Part shown: one piece after another, positions 25,837-35,611 of the stretch
Layout: the number at the start of each line of letters is the position of its first letter
Numbering within the stretch: position 1 is the stretch's first letter
Origin: an uncultured Pirellulaceae bacterium
GTDB taxonomy: Bacteria; Planctomycetota; Planctomycetia; Pirellulales; Pirellulaceae
DNA length: 37,183 nt
Assembly (NCBI GenBank): GCA_937929805.1
Contig: CALFUT010000030.1
Span: 1-37,183 of the forward strand
Direction: 5' to 3'
Program-made: the position numbers and the translations under genes
Notes under the pieces: generated by a model
What the model saw: the letters and a program-made list of their open reading frames with translations, nothing else
What the model was told of the DNA's origin: nothing
Database searches by the model: none

Positions 25837-26214
25837 ATGATTGACAATATTAGTACCGATGACTCCAGCGACGATATTGATCTGGATCCGATGCTGGATG
25901 CTGATCTCGTTTCGCCGCTAGAGGACAAGAAGCTGATCCCCGAAGATCCGACTGCCGACGTCGTGGACGAGTTCGACGAAGCGGACTTTGACGAGGACTT
26001 CGACGACACCTTCGAAGAGGAAGTCGAGGGCGAGTACAACCTTGAGGACGACAAGTATGGCGAAGAATTCGATCGCGAATTCGGCCACTTGACCGACCCC
26101 GTCCGCGCGGCAGCCCGCAAGGCCGCCATGAAAGCCAAGGCAGCCGAAAATCGCGCCATTGAAAAAGCCGAACGTGAGAAAGCGAAAGAGAATCTAAAGA
26201 AGAGCAAGAAGTAA
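25837..26214 (+). CDS. Acidic/basic bipartite small protein of unknown function
   Basis: 125 residues with strong charge polarity. Residues 1-80 are extremely rich in Asp and Glu (for example VVDEFDEADFDEDFDDTFEE), while residues 88-125 are Ala/Lys/Arg/Glu-rich and likely one long helix (AARKAAMKAKAAENRAIEKAE). There is no signal peptide or membrane segment. The style resembles planctomycete hypothetical proteins and acidic chaperone-like or nucleic-acid-mimic tails. No family recognised. It reads toward ileS, 268 bases upstream of it. Confidence 0.65.
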   Translation: MIDNISTDDSSDDIDLDPMLDADLVSPLEDKKLIPEDPTADVVDEFDEADFDEDFDDTFEEEVEGEYNLEDDKYGEEFDREFGHLTDPVRAAARKAAMKAKAAENRAIEKAEREKAKENLKKSKK

Positions 26215-26270
26215 CATTCGTACTCAGTTGAAACGGGACCGTTCACAACCGGCCGTTTTCGAACGCAGCT

Positions 26271-26284
26271 GTCGGGCGTCGGGC
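26271..26284. repeat. Heptamer direct repeat (GTCGGGC x2)
   Basis: Two adjacent copies of GTCGGGC in the gap before ileS. Confidence 0.6.
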
Positions 26285-26323
26285 GGCTTGATTCTGGTGT
26301 GCAAGTGCTTGTGGAGCAATTCG

Positions 26324-26353
26324 CCTAAACCAAGCCGGCCTAAACCAAGCCGG
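26324..26353. repeat. 15-bp tandem repeat (CCTAAACCAAGCCGG x2)
   Basis: Two perfect 15-bp copies, followed by a degenerate partial copy (GTGAACCAAG, to 26364). Intergenic, upstream of ileS. Confidence 0.85.
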
Positions 26354-26375
26354 CGTGAACCAAGATGCACACCGA

Positions 26376-26403
26376 ACTGTCAACTGTCCCCTGTAGACTG
26401 TAT
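26376..26403. repeat. Heptamer tandem repeat (ACTGTNN x4)
   Basis: ACTGTCA, ACTGTCC, CCTGTAG, ACTGTAT: four degenerate 7-bp units 80-107 bases before the ileS start. Confidence 0.65.
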
Positions 26404-26482
26404 ACTTTGGTCAAACAGCGGTCGGACTTGACCGGCCGAGTCGATCTTTCAATGTTCTTTCGTTCGCTCCCCCGCTTCTCCC

Positions 26483-29400
26483 ATGCCATTTGAGCCCGTT
26501 CAGCCCGGCGCTGATTTTCCGAAACTCGAAGAATCTGTACTCGATTTCTGGCGCGATAACCGGATCTACGAGCAATCGCTCGAGCAACGTGATGGCCAAC
26601 CGCGTTACGTTTTCTTCGAAGGCCCTCCCACCGCCAACGGGAAACCTCACCCCGGTCACTGCTTGACTCGCGCGATCAAGGATCTATTCCCTCGCTACAA
26701 AACCATGCGTGGCTATTTTTGCGAACGCAAAGCGGGTTGGGACACGCACGGGCTGCCGGTCGAAGTCGAGGTCTGCAAAGAGCTGGGCATCCACAGCAAG
26801 GAAGACATCGAAGCGTTTGGCATCGAGCCGTTTATCCACAAGTGCCAGCAGTCAGTCTGGCAGTACATGCAACAGTGGGAACAGCTGACTGAGCGGCTGG
26901 GTTTTTGGGTCAAACTGGACGAAGCGTACGTCACCTACCACCAAAGCTATGTCGAATCGGTTTGGTGGTCACTGAAAAATCTGTACGATCGAGACCTGCT
27001 GTACGAAGGTCACAAAATCATCTGGTGGTGGGCTCAAGGCGGCACCGCCCTGAGCGCGGGCGAGGTAGGGCAGGGCTACAAAACGGTGAAAGACCCGTCG
27101 GTGTTTGTGCTCTTTCCGCTGGTCGATCAAACTGGCTACGACAAACCAACCAGCCTGCTGGTCTGGACGACGACTCCGTGGACGTTGCCCTCCAACCAGT
27201 TTTCGGCCGTCAATGAATCGATCGAATACGCGGTCGCCTACGATTCGGAACTGGATCAGAACATTATCTTGGCCAAGGATTTGGTCGAATCGATCGGGGC
27301 CAAGCTCAAGCGGGAGCTAGAAGTCAAATCGACTTTGATGGGCAGCGAATTGGTCGGCAAACGATATGTGCCTCCGTTCGACTATTATTACAACACGCTA
27401 GGCGAAAAAACAGGAAAACTGAAAACAGGCGAGACCCAACATCAGGCGTGGCGCATCACAGCGGCTGACTTTGTCACCACTGACAGTGGAACCGGAGCCG
27501 TTCACGAAGCTCCTGCGTTTGGTGAAGTCGACTACCAACTACTGGCGGACGAACAGGCTCGCTTCGAAACAGGCGAAGGCCCCGAACTCATCTGCGCGGT
27601 GGCTCCCAATGGCAAGTTCACATCGGAAGCACCGGACTACGAAGGCCAGTGGGTCAAAGATTGTGACAAACCAATCTCGCGCCGCCTGAAAGAGGAAGGC
27701 AAGCTGTACTTGCTGGACCAGTACGAGCACGAGTATCCGTTTTGCTGGCGAGCGGACGACGATCCGCTGATCCAATACCCGCGCCAAAGCTGGTTCATTC
27801 GCACGACCAAACACAAAGATAACATGCTGGCCAACAACCAGCAGATCAACTGGCTGCCCGGCCACATCAAGGACGGTCGCTTTGGCAACTTTTTGGAATC
27901 CAACGTCGACTGGGCGTTGTCTCGTGAACGTTACTGGGGCACGCCGCTACCAATCTGGCGCTGCGAAGAGACCGGTCGAACCGAAGCCATCGGTGGTTAC
28001 GACGAAGTCATCAACAAGCCGGGTGCGACCGGCATGGAGGTTTGGGAGCAAGCGAAAGCGGCCGATCCGGAACTGGCCGACGACCTGAAAGTTCACAAAC
28101 CCTACATCGACCACATCACCTACGACTCGCCCTTCGCCGAAGGTGCGAAGATGAAACGAGTCCCCGAGGTCATCGACTGCTGGTACGACAGCGGTGCGAT
28201 GCCGTTTGCTCAGTGGGGTTACCCTCACAAAGGGCACGAGGAATTTGCGGCTCAGTTCCCCGCCGACTTCATCAGCGAAGCGTTGGATCAGACTCGCGGC
28301 TGGTTCTATTCGCAGTTAGCGATCAGCACGTTGCTGTTTGGTGACGATCAAGGCGGAACCGACAAAGTTAGTTTCCCTCACCCGTTCCGCAACTGCATCG
28401 TCCTCGGTTTGATGCTTGGTGAAGACGGTCAGAAGATGTCCAAGAGCAAGCGGAACTACCGCGAGCCTCGTGAGATCTTCGACAAATACGGTGCGGATGC
28501 GTTGCGTTGGTATTTCTACGCCAATCAGCCGCCTTGGACCGCCATCCGCTATCGTGAGCAAACGATCAAGGAAAGCATTCCCGAGTTTATCCTGCGGATG
28601 TGGAACGTTTACAGCTTCTTCGTGCTGTACGCGAACATTGACGAGTTCGATCCGGCATCGGTTTCCGACCCGGGTGATCTGGCTGCCGAAAATCTCGCCA
28701 GCGGAGACGGATACCGACCGATCGCCGAACGAGGTGAATTGGATCGGTGGATCATCAGCGAGCTAAATCGGACTCTCGCCAGCGTGGTCGAGAAGATGGA
28801 CGCCTACGACAACTACGGTGCCGCCGGAGACATCAACCAGTTCGTGGACGTGTTGAGTAATTGGTACGTGCGGCGCAGCCGTGATCGGTTCTGGGCGGGT
28901 GACAAGAAATCGCCAGAAAAACTGGACGCGTACTGGACGTTGTTTGAATGCTTGACGACGACCGCGAAAATGGTCGCTCCGTTTGTGCCTTTCGTCAGCG
29001 AGATCATTTGGCAGAACCTGACCAGCACGTTCGGTGACAAAACGCCCTCCAGCGTTCACCTTTGTGATTACCCAACCGCTGATACGGATCGAATCGACGA
29101 ACAGTTGTCGGCGCGGATGAATGTCTTGCGAGAAATCGCATCGCTGGGCTTGTCGGCTCGAGCTTCCGAAAAGCTGAAAGTGCGTCAACCGCTTTCGGGT
29201 GTGACGGTGATCCTGAAAGATACCTCCGATCAGGAATGGTTGGCGACTCATGATGAGTTACTGAAGACTGAACTGAACGTTCAGGACGTCACCTACACAA
29301 CCGATGCCGGGCAATACGTTGCCTACAGCGTGGTGCCGAACTTCAAACGGCTTGGTCCGCGTGTGGGCAAGCTGATGCCGCAGGTCAAAAAGGCGTTCGG

Positions 29401-29902
29401 ATCCGCCGATGCGGCGGCCATGATGGCTCAGTTGGCCGAAACCGGGGCGACTTCCATCGCCGTCGGCGACGAGTCGATCGCTTTGGACAATGAGGACATC
29501 GAAGTCCGGCTATCCGCGAAAGACGGTTGGGCAGCGGCTCAAGGAACGGGCGTCGTTGTGGTTTTGGCGACTGAATTGACGCCTGAGTTGGTTCGAGCGG
29601 GTTACGCGCGAGAATTGGTTCGACAAATTCAAGATCGGCGAAAAGAAAACGACTACATGCGAATCACCCGAATCAGCGTGAAGTTGTTTACGGACTTTGA
29701 CCAACTGAAGCTCGCAGTCGCCGAAAACGCTGAGTACATAAAGTCAGAAACACTTGCAGTTTCCCTTGAATTAGAGCCCGTTGAACAATTTAACCTTATG
29801 CCCATTCCTCCGAAACACATGGGCCCAATCTGGACAATCATTGATGAGAACGAGGAGTACAACATCCTTCTGCACGTGCAAGAGCACGATAACACGGCAT
29901 GA
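26483..29902 (+). CDS. ileS: Isoleucyl-tRNA synthetase (IleS2-like, 1139 aa)
   Basis: Class I aminoacyl-tRNA synthetase that charges tRNA-Ile. The HIGH motif is HPGH (56-59, within [12 protein letters not shown]), KMSKS is perfect (651-655, KMSKSKRNY), and [13 protein letters not shown] and [13 protein letters not shown] are IleRS hallmarks. An editing domain lies between about 190 and 400 ([12 protein letters not shown] is its entrance motif). The length, the segment [16 protein letters not shown] and the long C-terminal part without an obvious terminal zinc finger suit the IleS2 (eukaryote-like) clade, which is often naturally insensitive to mupirocin; this is inference. Its stop overlaps the purN start (ATGA). 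Confidence 0.96.
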   Translation: MPFEPVQPGADFPKLEESVLDFWRDNRIYEQSLEQRDGQPRYVFFEGPPTANGKPHPGHCLTRAIKDLFPRYKTMRGYFCERKAGWDTHGLPVEVEVCKELGIHSKEDIEAFGIEPFIHKCQQSVWQYMQQWEQLTERLGFWVKLDEAYVTYHQSYVESVWWSLKNLYDRDLLYEGHKIIWWWAQGGTALSAGEVGQGYKTVKDPSVFVLFPLVDQTGYDKPTSLLVWTTTPWTLPSNQFSAVNESIEYAVAYDSELDQNIILAKDLVESIGAKLKRELEVKSTLMGSELVGKRYVPPFDYYYNTLGEKTGKLKTGETQHQAWRITAADFVTTDSGTGAVHEAPAFGEVDYQLLADEQARFETGEGPELICAVAPNGKFTSEAPDYEGQWVKDCDKPISRRLKEEGKLYLLDQYEHEYPFCWRADDDPLIQYPRQSWFIRTTKHKDNMLANNQQINWLPGHIKDGRFGNFLESNVDWALSRERYWGTPLPIWRCEETGRTEAIGGYDEVINKPGATGMEVWEQAKAADPELADDLKVHKPYIDHITYDSPFAEGAKMKRVPEVIDCWYDSGAMPFAQWGYPHKGHEEFAAQFPADFISEALDQTRGWFYSQLAISTLLFGDDQGGTDKVSFPHPFRNCIVLGLMLGEDGQKMSKSKRNYREPREIFDKYGADALRWYFYANQPPWTAIRYREQTIKESIPEFILRMWNVYSFFVLYANIDEFDPASVSDPGDLAAENLASGDGYRPIAERGELDRWIISELNRTLASVVEKMDAYDNYGAAGDINQFVDVLSNWYVRRSRDRFWAGDKKSPEKLDAYWTLFECLTTTAKMVAPFVPFVSEIIWQNLTSTFGDKTPSSVHLCDYPTADTDRIDEQLSARMNVLREIASLGLSARASEKLKVRQPLSGVTVILKDTSDQEWLATHDELLKTELNVQDVTYTTDAGQYVAYSVVPNFKRLGPRVGKLMPQVKKAFGSADAAAMMAQLAETGATSIAVGDESIALDNEDIEVRLSAKDGWAAAQGTGVVVVLATELTPELVRAGYARELVRQIQDRRKENDYMRITRISVKLFTDFDQLKLAVAENAEYIKSETLAVSLELEPVEQFNLMPIPPKHMGPIWTIIDENEEYNILLHVQEHDNTA

Positions 29903-30525
29903 CGAGTAGCTTCAACATTTGCGTCCTCATCTCCGGTGGCGGGACCACGTTGCGGAATTTGATTGACCGGCAAGCTTCAGGCTCTTTGAATGCCGATATC
30001 GTTCAAGTGATTTCCAATAACCCGAACGCCGGTGGGCTTTCATTTGCGGCCGAAGCGGGGATCGAAACATCGGTCATCAATCATCGTGATTTCGATTCCG
30101 TGACAAGCTTTAGCGATGCCATGTTCACCGAAATTCGCACGGCGAGCCCTGACCTAGTCGTCATGGGCGGGTTCTTACGACGCGTCTTGATCCCAAAAGA
30201 TTTCCAGAACCGGGTCATCAATATTCACCCCTCGCTAATACCTGCATTTTGCGGCAAGGGAATGTATGGCTCGAATGTCCACGCGGCGGTGGTTGAATAC
30301 GGCTGCAAAATCAGCGGGTGCACGGTTCATTTCGTCGATGATGACTACGACCACGGACCAATTATCGCTCAAGCCACCATCCCTGTCTTGCCCGACGACG
30401 ACGCCAAAGACGTCGCGGCTCGCGTTTTCGAAAAAGAGTGCGAACTTCTACCCCAAACGATCAACCTGCTTGCGGCCGGCGAAGTGAAAGTGGCAGGGCG
30501 TGTTGTGCGAGTCGTAAAACCATGA
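29899..30525 (+). CDS. purN: Phosphoribosylglycinamide formyltransferase
   Basis: 208 residues. GAR transformylase uses 10-formyl-tetrahydrofolate to formylate GAR in purine synthesis. Catalytic Asn108 and His110 (INIHPSLIP) and Asp151 ([11 protein letters not shown]) are present, and [11 protein letters not shown] replaces the E. coli ISGNGSNLQ phosphate loop, a variant seen in other phyla. It overlaps ileS by four bases and the next gene by four bases, so translation is coupled on both sides. This grouping of translation and purine genes is unusual. Confidence 0.92.
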   Translation: MTSSFNICVLISGGGTTLRNLIDRQASGSLNADIVQVISNNPNAGGLSFAAEAGIETSVINHRDFDSVTSFSDAMFTEIRTASPDLVVMGGFLRRVLIPKDFQNRVINIHPSLIPAFCGKGMYGSNVHAAVVEYGCKISGCTVHFVDDDYDHGPIIAQATIPVLPDDDAKDVAARVFEKECELLPQTINLLAAGEVKVAGRVVRVVKP

Positions 30526-31169
30526 CGACGACCGAGCAACTAAGACACCAGATCTGCGAGATCGGAAAGCGGGCGTGGACACGTGGCTTCGTCGCCGCCA
30601 GCGACGGCAACATATCCGCGCGACTGGATGAAAACCGTGTGCTGTGCACACCAACGATGGCGTGCAAAGGATTCCTGACACCAGATTCCCTTTGCATTGT
30701 CGACATGGAAGGCAAACTGATCGAAGGCGAGCAGCAGCCGACCAGCGAGATCAAGCTGCATCTGAACATCTATCGCCAACGATTGGATATTCGCAGCGTG
30801 TTTCACTCGCACGCGCCTTACGCGACCACATTTGCGGTCACGGGACAGCCGATCCCTCGGAATGTTCTGGCCGAGCCTGAGCTTTTCTTAGGCCACGTCC
30901 CCACGGCGTCTTACGCGAGACCGGGCTCTAAAGAATTTTCAAAATCGATCGATCCATTCGTCCATAGCACCAACGCCATCCTGCTGGCCAACCATGGCGT
31001 CGTGACGTACCACGACTCGGTCGAGACCGCATTCTGGTTGACTGAGATGCTTGATGCCTACTGCCGGATCCTCATCAACACGAAGGCACTTGGCCCCGTT
31101 CAGACTCTTTCTGATTCTGAAGTAGAAGAGCTTGCTGCGCTTCGAAAGCAGCTGGGATACCAACCTTAA
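30522..31169 (+). CDS. Class II aldolase/adducin family protein
   Basis: 215 residues from the ATG at 30522, which overlaps the purN stop (ATGA); the open frame continues upstream, but the family begins here. Zinc ligands His95 and His97 (HSHAPY) and His158 (ANHGV) and the catalytic Glu76 (TSEIKLH) mark an active zinc aldolase. ASDGNISARL is the N-terminal phosphate-site motif. Relatives include L-fuculose-phosphate and L-ribulose-phosphate aldolases/epimerases and methylthioribulose-1-phosphate dehydratase; substrate cannot be told. It is the last gene of the ileS-purN series. Confidence 0.88.
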   Translation: MTTTEQLRHQICEIGKRAWTRGFVAASDGNISARLDENRVLCTPTMACKGFLTPDSLCIVDMEGKLIEGEQQPTSEIKLHLNIYRQRLDIRSVFHSHAPYATTFAVTGQPIPRNVLAEPELFLGHVPTASYARPGSKEFSKSIDPFVHSTNAILLANHGVVTYHDSVETAFWLTEMLDAYCRILINTKALGPVQTLSDSEVEELAALRKQLGYQP

Positions 31170-31544
31170 CGGCCAAGGGCAAACCAGCCACGATTGGTAA
31201 TTTATACCGGCTGAGCAAACCTGTCCGATCAGGTTGTTGTAAACGCTCGCAGGATAAAGGTCACTGGTCTGGGTCGCTCTTATCGACGGGGTCTCTCTTA
31301 CAGTTCCGTTCGTTTCCTCTGCAACGCTTGCACGACTTTGATGGCATCAGTCAGGCAAAATTTAACGGCTGGCGTTTGTGAAACTGTACCGGTCCTCCGT
31401 GTTGAACCAGTCGTCATTGTTAAGATCGTATAAACTTCACTTCCCCCAATGGAAGCAAATTGCAATCAACCCGATTAACTGTACCAGTGCGTTGCTCCGC
31501 GTTTTCAATATTCGGAAACAGAACAAGTCTTTGGTATCAGTTCA
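31170..31544. other. Intergenic region between aldolase and porin
   Basis: 375 bases without a gene. A hairpin lies early (31218-31235). The porin promoter should be in the last 150 bases, but no clear box pair was found. No tRNA or riboswitch was recognised. Confidence 0.4.
31218..31235 (+). terminator. Hairpin after the ileS-purN-aldolase operon
   Basis: AACCTG, loop TCCGAT, CAGGTT: a perfect 6-bp stem 48 bases after the stop, followed by GTTGT rather than a full T-tract. Weak terminator candidate. Confidence 0.4.
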
Positions 31545-33125
31545 ATGAATTGCAGATTTTGGCTCCAAATCGCCGTCGCGTTTATCGTTACCTCAACCAC
31601 TTCAGCTCAGGACTTTGGCTACGAGTCACTAAATTTCGACGCGTCAGTCAGACCGTCCGCCTATGTCACAACCCTGCCTGCAAGGGATGACGCGGATGCC
31701 GAGTCGTCTGACGAACTTCGCGAGCAGCTTGAACGGATGGAACTGCGGCTTCGCGAGCTGGAGAACGATCTGGAAGACCGCCTTGGAGACTACGAAGAAG
31801 CGGCAGACGAAGCAGAAGATTCAAACGACGACGTCTACAAGCGTCTGGACGAGCTAGAAGAATCTCTTGAGGCCCAAGATAAATCGATCGGCAAGTTCAA
31901 AGATACGTTACCCGGCTTGGTTTATCATGGTCACAAGAATCCGAAATTGCAGTTCTTCGGGCGGATCCACCTCGACTACTGGGCGTTCCCGAGAACTGAT
32001 GACGTGATCTTCCCATTGGAGGCTGATTCAGCCAATCCATCCGGGAACCCTCAGGATAACGTCACCTTTCGCCGAATGCGAATTGGTGTCAAGGGTGACT
32101 TGTTCGACAACGTCTTCTACAAGTACGAAGGAGAGTTCGCCGGCGGCGTGGCGTCATCGTATCGTGATGCGTTCTTCGGTTTCAAAGACGTCCCTTACCT
32201 CAACACGGTCATCATCGGTAACCACAAGCGCCCCTACGGCTTGGACCACCTGAACAGTTCTCGCCACAACATCTTCATTGAGCGTCCTTTCATTGTCGAG
32301 TCATTCAACCAAGATGCCCGACGCCTTGGTGCATCGACCAACGGTATCAGTGAAGATGGGAACTGGAACTGGCGTTTTGGTGTCTGGAATCAAGAGTTGA
32401 CTCAGACACGAGATGGCTGGGAAACAGACGACTACCAGCTGGAGCTGGCTGGTAGAATCGCAGGTACCCCATGGTACGACGAATCCTCCGGCGGTCGCGG
32501 CTACCTACACGTCGGACTTTCCGGCTCTGTCGGCGAGGTTAACGATGATACGCCTGCTTCGCAGTTTCGCACCCGCCCCGAAGCACGATCAGATGGTCGG
32601 TGGTTGGACACGGGCTTTATCCCGAACGCCGATGAAACAGCATTGATTGGCTTGGAAGCGCTCGCAAACATTGGATCATTCCAGCTAAGTGGTGAGTACA
32701 TGCGTTTGAATGTTAATCGCCGTGGTATCGACCCAAATCTTGAGTTCGACGGTGGCTACGTTCAAGCCGCGTACTTCCTGACCGGTGAACACATGCCTTG
32801 GAATCGCAAGACCGGTACTCTGGGCCGCGTCAAGCCATTCGAGAACTTCTTCTTGGTCCGTGGTTGCGACTGCGAAACGAAACGCGGATGGGGTGCTTGG
32901 CAAGTCGCAGCTCGATTGTCTTGGGCCGACTTGAGCAATGCCGACGTCCTTGGAGGCGAAGGTGAGTCGTTAACTCTGGGCTTGAATTGGTTGTTTAACC
33001 CGTATGCACGGATGCAGTTCAACTACATCACCGGGCAGATCTCCAACAACTCTGGTCTGGCAGGCGGTCCTGACGTGAATGGTGACTTCGACATCTTCGG
33101 TGTCCGAATGATGGTTGATTTTTAA
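31545..33125 (+). CDS. OprP/O-type outer-membrane porin
   Basis: 526 residues. A signal peptide (1-21, cleavage near TTSA-Q) is followed by an acidic coiled coil (about 56-119, LREQLERMELRLRELENDLEDR), which in such porins probably trimerises in the periplasm. The barrel begins at GRIHLDYWAF (about 142) and shows family segments FRRMRIGVKGDLFDNVFYKYEGEF, GNHKRPYGLDHLNSSRH and the closing FGVRMMVDF with terminal Phe. The family (Porin_O_P) forms anion- or phosphate-selective channels in the outer membrane. Substrate unproven. It is followed 93 bases later by a cysteine-rich exported protein that may share the transcript. Confidence 0.85.
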   Translation: MNCRFWLQIAVAFIVTSTTSAQDFGYESLNFDASVRPSAYVTTLPARDDADAESSDELREQLERMELRLRELENDLEDRLGDYEEAADEAEDSNDDVYKRLDELEESLEAQDKSIGKFKDTLPGLVYHGHKNPKLQFFGRIHLDYWAFPRTDDVIFPLEADSANPSGNPQDNVTFRRMRIGVKGDLFDNVFYKYEGEFAGGVASSYRDAFFGFKDVPYLNTVIIGNHKRPYGLDHLNSSRHNIFIERPFIVESFNQDARRLGASTNGISEDGNWNWRFGVWNQELTQTRDGWETDDYQLELAGRIAGTPWYDESSGGRGYLHVGLSGSVGEVNDDTPASQFRTRPEARSDGRWLDTGFIPNADETALIGLEALANIGSFQLSGEYMRLNVNRRGIDPNLEFDGGYVQAAYFLTGEHMPWNRKTGTLGRVKPFENFFLVRGCDCETKRGWGAWQVAARLSWADLSNADVLGGEGESLTLGLNWLFNPYARMQFNYITGQISNNSGLAGGPDVNGDFDIFGVRMMVDF

Positions 33126-33218
33126 AGGCCAACTTCGCTGATCGCCATCCCAATCTGTCCGTCTTCTGTCGAACGAAGACCGCCACCCAACAAACTAAAT
33201 TCACTACCGAGTAGTCCA

Positions 33219-33953
33219 ATGAAACTTTTAAACAAATCTTTACTGGCTGTTGCTATCGTAGTCGGAAGCGTTTTTTCGGCTCAATTGCTGACCCCTTCAA
33301 TTTCTGGAATCGCTTCCGCAGCTACCGGCAACTGTGGTTGTGGATGTGCAGAAGCGGCTCCGTGTGAAAGCTGTGTCGAGTGCGTCTCCGACGAGTGTGC
33401 AACTTGCGTGGAGGCAACAGCATGCACGAAAAAAAGAGGTTGTGGCTGCAAACGTTGCAAGCGAACTCGCAAGAAAATCAGCTGCCCAAGCTGTGCGGTC
33501 GAGTGTGACACGTGCAGTTTGAAGCTGGATCACTACGAGGAAGAAAAAACGTGCTTTAAAACCGAGCAGAAGATCATCTGCATTCCTCCGGTTCGTTTTC
33601 CGTGGGAAGAGTGCTGCCCTCCCGGACGCACCAGCAAGACTCGCACCATCAATGTCTTGAAAGTCCATAAGTACAAGTGCAAGGCATGTGGCTACAAGTG
33701 GGAACTGGACAAACTACCTGAGCCAGAGAGCCCAGAGGAACCGGGCGATTCGGTTGAAACGGCCAAGGTCGAAGCGTCGGACGAATCATCGAAGCAAGTC
33801 GATTCACCGGAAAGCGTCGATCCGGTCGTGGCTCCAGTTGAAAGCCAAAACTTGCTGGAACCACCTGCCGATGCCCCGCAACCTGAATTCGAGACTCCTT
33901 CGATTCCAGATGGAAAGCCATTCGACGCCGTTCCACCGGCCCCCGCAGGTTAG
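33219..33953 (+). CDS. Exported cysteine-rich protein of unknown function
   Basis: 244 residues. A signal peptide (about 1-34, ending SGIASA-A) precedes a domain with 22 cysteines between about residues 39 and 157, many in CxC and CxxC steps (CGCGC, CESCVEC, CATC, CPSC, CKAC). An acidic, proline-rich tail of about 80 residues follows (ESPEEPGDSVE...PAPAG). CKACGYKWEL near the end looks like half of a zinc ribbon. I do not recognise the family; similar cysteine-rich exported proteins occur in planctomycetes. The tail may span the envelope or bind wall material. It lies directly before a strong terminator. Confidence 0.75.
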   Translation: MKLLNKSLLAVAIVVGSVFSAQLLTPSISGIASAATGNCGCGCAEAAPCESCVECVSDECATCVEATACTKKRGCGCKRCKRTRKKISCPSCAVECDTCSLKLDHYEEEKTCFKTEQKIICIPPVRFPWEECCPPGRTSKTRTINVLKVHKYKCKACGYKWELDKLPEPESPEEPGDSVETAKVEASDESSKQVDSPESVDPVVAPVESQNLLEPPADAPQPEFETPSIPDGKPFDAVPPAPAG

Positions 33954-33980
33954 AAGAAAGACAGCGGCTCTCTACAAAAC

Positions 33981-34019
33981 AAAAAGCGGCAACCACTTTC
34001 ACTGGTTGCCGCTTTTTTT
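33981..34019. terminator. Strong bidirectional intrinsic terminator
   Basis: AAAAAGCGGCAACCA, a 7-base loop, then TGGTTGCCGCTTTTT: a perfect 15-bp stem with A- and T-tracts on both sides. It ends the cysteine-rich gene on the plus strand and can also end sthA on the minus strand; the two are convergent. Confidence 0.92.
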
Positions 34020-34104
34020 GTGATTGAGATGCGATTTCGAGTTAATGCGCTGGCGAGCGGAGGAGGCCGCGATTTACGTGCCTCAAGAACGCCCCGGACC
34101 GAAC

Positions 34105-35493
34105 CTAAAACAACCGGTTCAGCCCATTGAGCGCTGCGACGCGATAGGCTTCAGCCATCGTCGGATAGTTGAAGGTGGTCGTCGTAAAGTAATTTAGGGT
34201 GTTGGCTTCACCTTCCTGCTCCATGATCGCTTGGCCAATGTGGATAATTTCCGCCGCGTTGGGACCGAAGCAATGAATGCCCAGTAATTCCAATGTTTCT
34301 CGGTGGAACAACAACTTCAGCATACCGACTCGCTTGCCAAGAATCTGAGCACGAGCCAAGTTTTTGAACTGGGAAATACCGACCTCGTAGGGCACTTTTT
34401 CTTCGGTCAACTGTTTTTCTGTTTTCCCGATCGAACTGATTTCAGGGCTGGTGTAGATCCCTGAAGGAATCTCCTGAAGCCGCTGACACTGGGCCCCCGT
34501 TTCGCCCAAGATACTTTTCGCTGCGGCTCGCCCTTGCGTGTACGCCGCGCTGGCTAGCGATGGAAATCCGATCACGTCACCAACGGCAAATACATTTTCG
34601 ACTTTCGTTTGAAAGCAATCGTTGACCTCCAGATAGCCTCGACTGTCCGGAACCAAGCCGATGTTATCGAGCCCAAGGTCATTGCTGTTTCCAGTGCGGC
34701 CAGCCGCCCACAACAAGGCATCTGACTTCAGTTGCTTGCCGCTCTTCAGATAAGTTACCACTCCATCGTCTTCACCCACAATTTTTTCGTAGCTCTCGTT
34801 ATGTCGAATCACGACGCCTTGTTCGCGCATGTGATAACTGAGCGCATCGCTGATTTCGTCGTCAAGGAAATCAAGCAAACCCTCGCGGCTATTGACCAAG
34901 TTGATTTTGATGCCCAGATTGCGAAACATCGATGCGTATTCACAACCGATCACTCCCGCGCCATAAATTGTCATCGATTGCGGCATGTGATCGAGACCCA
35001 GAATCGTGTCGCTATCAAAAATCCTTGGATGATCGAAGTCGACATTCTCAGGCCGATAAGGTCGAGATCCAACCGCCACGACAATATGGTCAGCCGAAAT
35101 CGTTTCCGAATTGTTGATCGATATTGTGTTCGCGTCCACAAAACGCGCCTGCCCAAATTCGACTTGGCAATCGTTCCGGGTGTAAAAATGTCGGCGCATT
35201 TTCTCTTGGCTGGCGATCACGTTCTGTGCCGTCTTCACCAGCGTCGCAATCGACGCGTCCGGTTTGATGCCCATCGCTGAAATAATGGGATGGTTCATTG
35301 CTTCGGTGTAGCCGCCGATCGCAAACTTCAACGCTTTGCTAGGGATCGTTCCCCAATGAGTACACCCGCCACCGATCTTTTCATAGCGTTCAATCACAAC
35401 GACCTGCTTGCCGGCTTTGGCCAACTGCATCGCGGCACCTTCACCACCCGGGCCAGTACCGATCACAATTGCATCTACTTTTGATTCTGCCAC
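34105..35493 (-). CDS. sthA: Soluble pyridine nucleotide transhydrogenase
   Basis: 462 residues, with a GTG start at 35493. The FAD motif GTGPGGEGA (12-20) and the [15 protein letters not shown] segment are diagnostic: Cys44 is present but the second redox cysteine of disulfide reductases is Thr49. The closing [13 protein letters not shown]-like end and the second nucleotide motif [10 protein letters not shown] match E. coli SthA through almost the full length. The enzyme moves hydride between NADPH and NAD+ in the cytoplasm and burns off excess NADPH. A palindrome lies just upstream of the start. It is downstream of a flavin amine oxidase on the same strand (119-base gap). Confidence 0.95.
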   Translation of the reverse strand: MAESKVDAIVIGTGPGGEGAAMQLAKAGKQVVVIERYEKIGGGCTHWGTIPSKALKFAIGGYTEAMNHPIISAMGIKPDASIATLVKTAQNVIASQEKMRRHFYTRNDCQVEFGQARFVDANTISINNSETISADHIVVAVGSRPYRPENVDFDHPRIFDSDTILGLDHMPQSMTIYGAGVIGCEYASMFRNLGIKINLVNSREGLLDFLDDEISDALSYHMREQGVVIRHNESYEKIVGEDDGVVTYLKSGKQLKSDALLWAAGRTGNSNDLGLDNIGLVPDSRGYLEVNDCFQTKVENVFAVGDVIGFPSLASAAYTQGRAAAKSILGETGAQCQRLQEIPSGIYTSPEISSIGKTEKQLTEEKVPYEVGISQFKNLARAQILGKRVGMLKLLFHRETLELLGIHCFGPNAAEIIHIGQAIMEQEGEANTLNYFTTTTFNYPTMAEAYRVAALNGLNRLF

Positions 35494-35505
35494 GTTTCGT
35501 TTCCG

Positions 35506-35519
35506 GCGTTCTGGAACGC
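35506..35519. promoter_or_regulatory. 14-bp palindrome upstream of sthA
   Basis: GCGTTC-TG-GAACGC, 13-26 bases before the sthA start. Candidate operator or start-region hairpin; no regulator assigned. Confidence 0.3.
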
Positions 35520-35611
35520 GGACTCCATCGGGTTTTCATAGAACTTGGACGAAACCAGATTCTGACAGGAAGCGGAAAGCTTCGCAATTCGAGCTTTTCC
35601 GAAATCCTCAC

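Noticed and set aside
25641-25844. 67-codon GTG frame before the acidic protein
   Set aside because: No recognised homology, no ribosome binding site, and it overlaps the better ATG at 25837 by eight bases.
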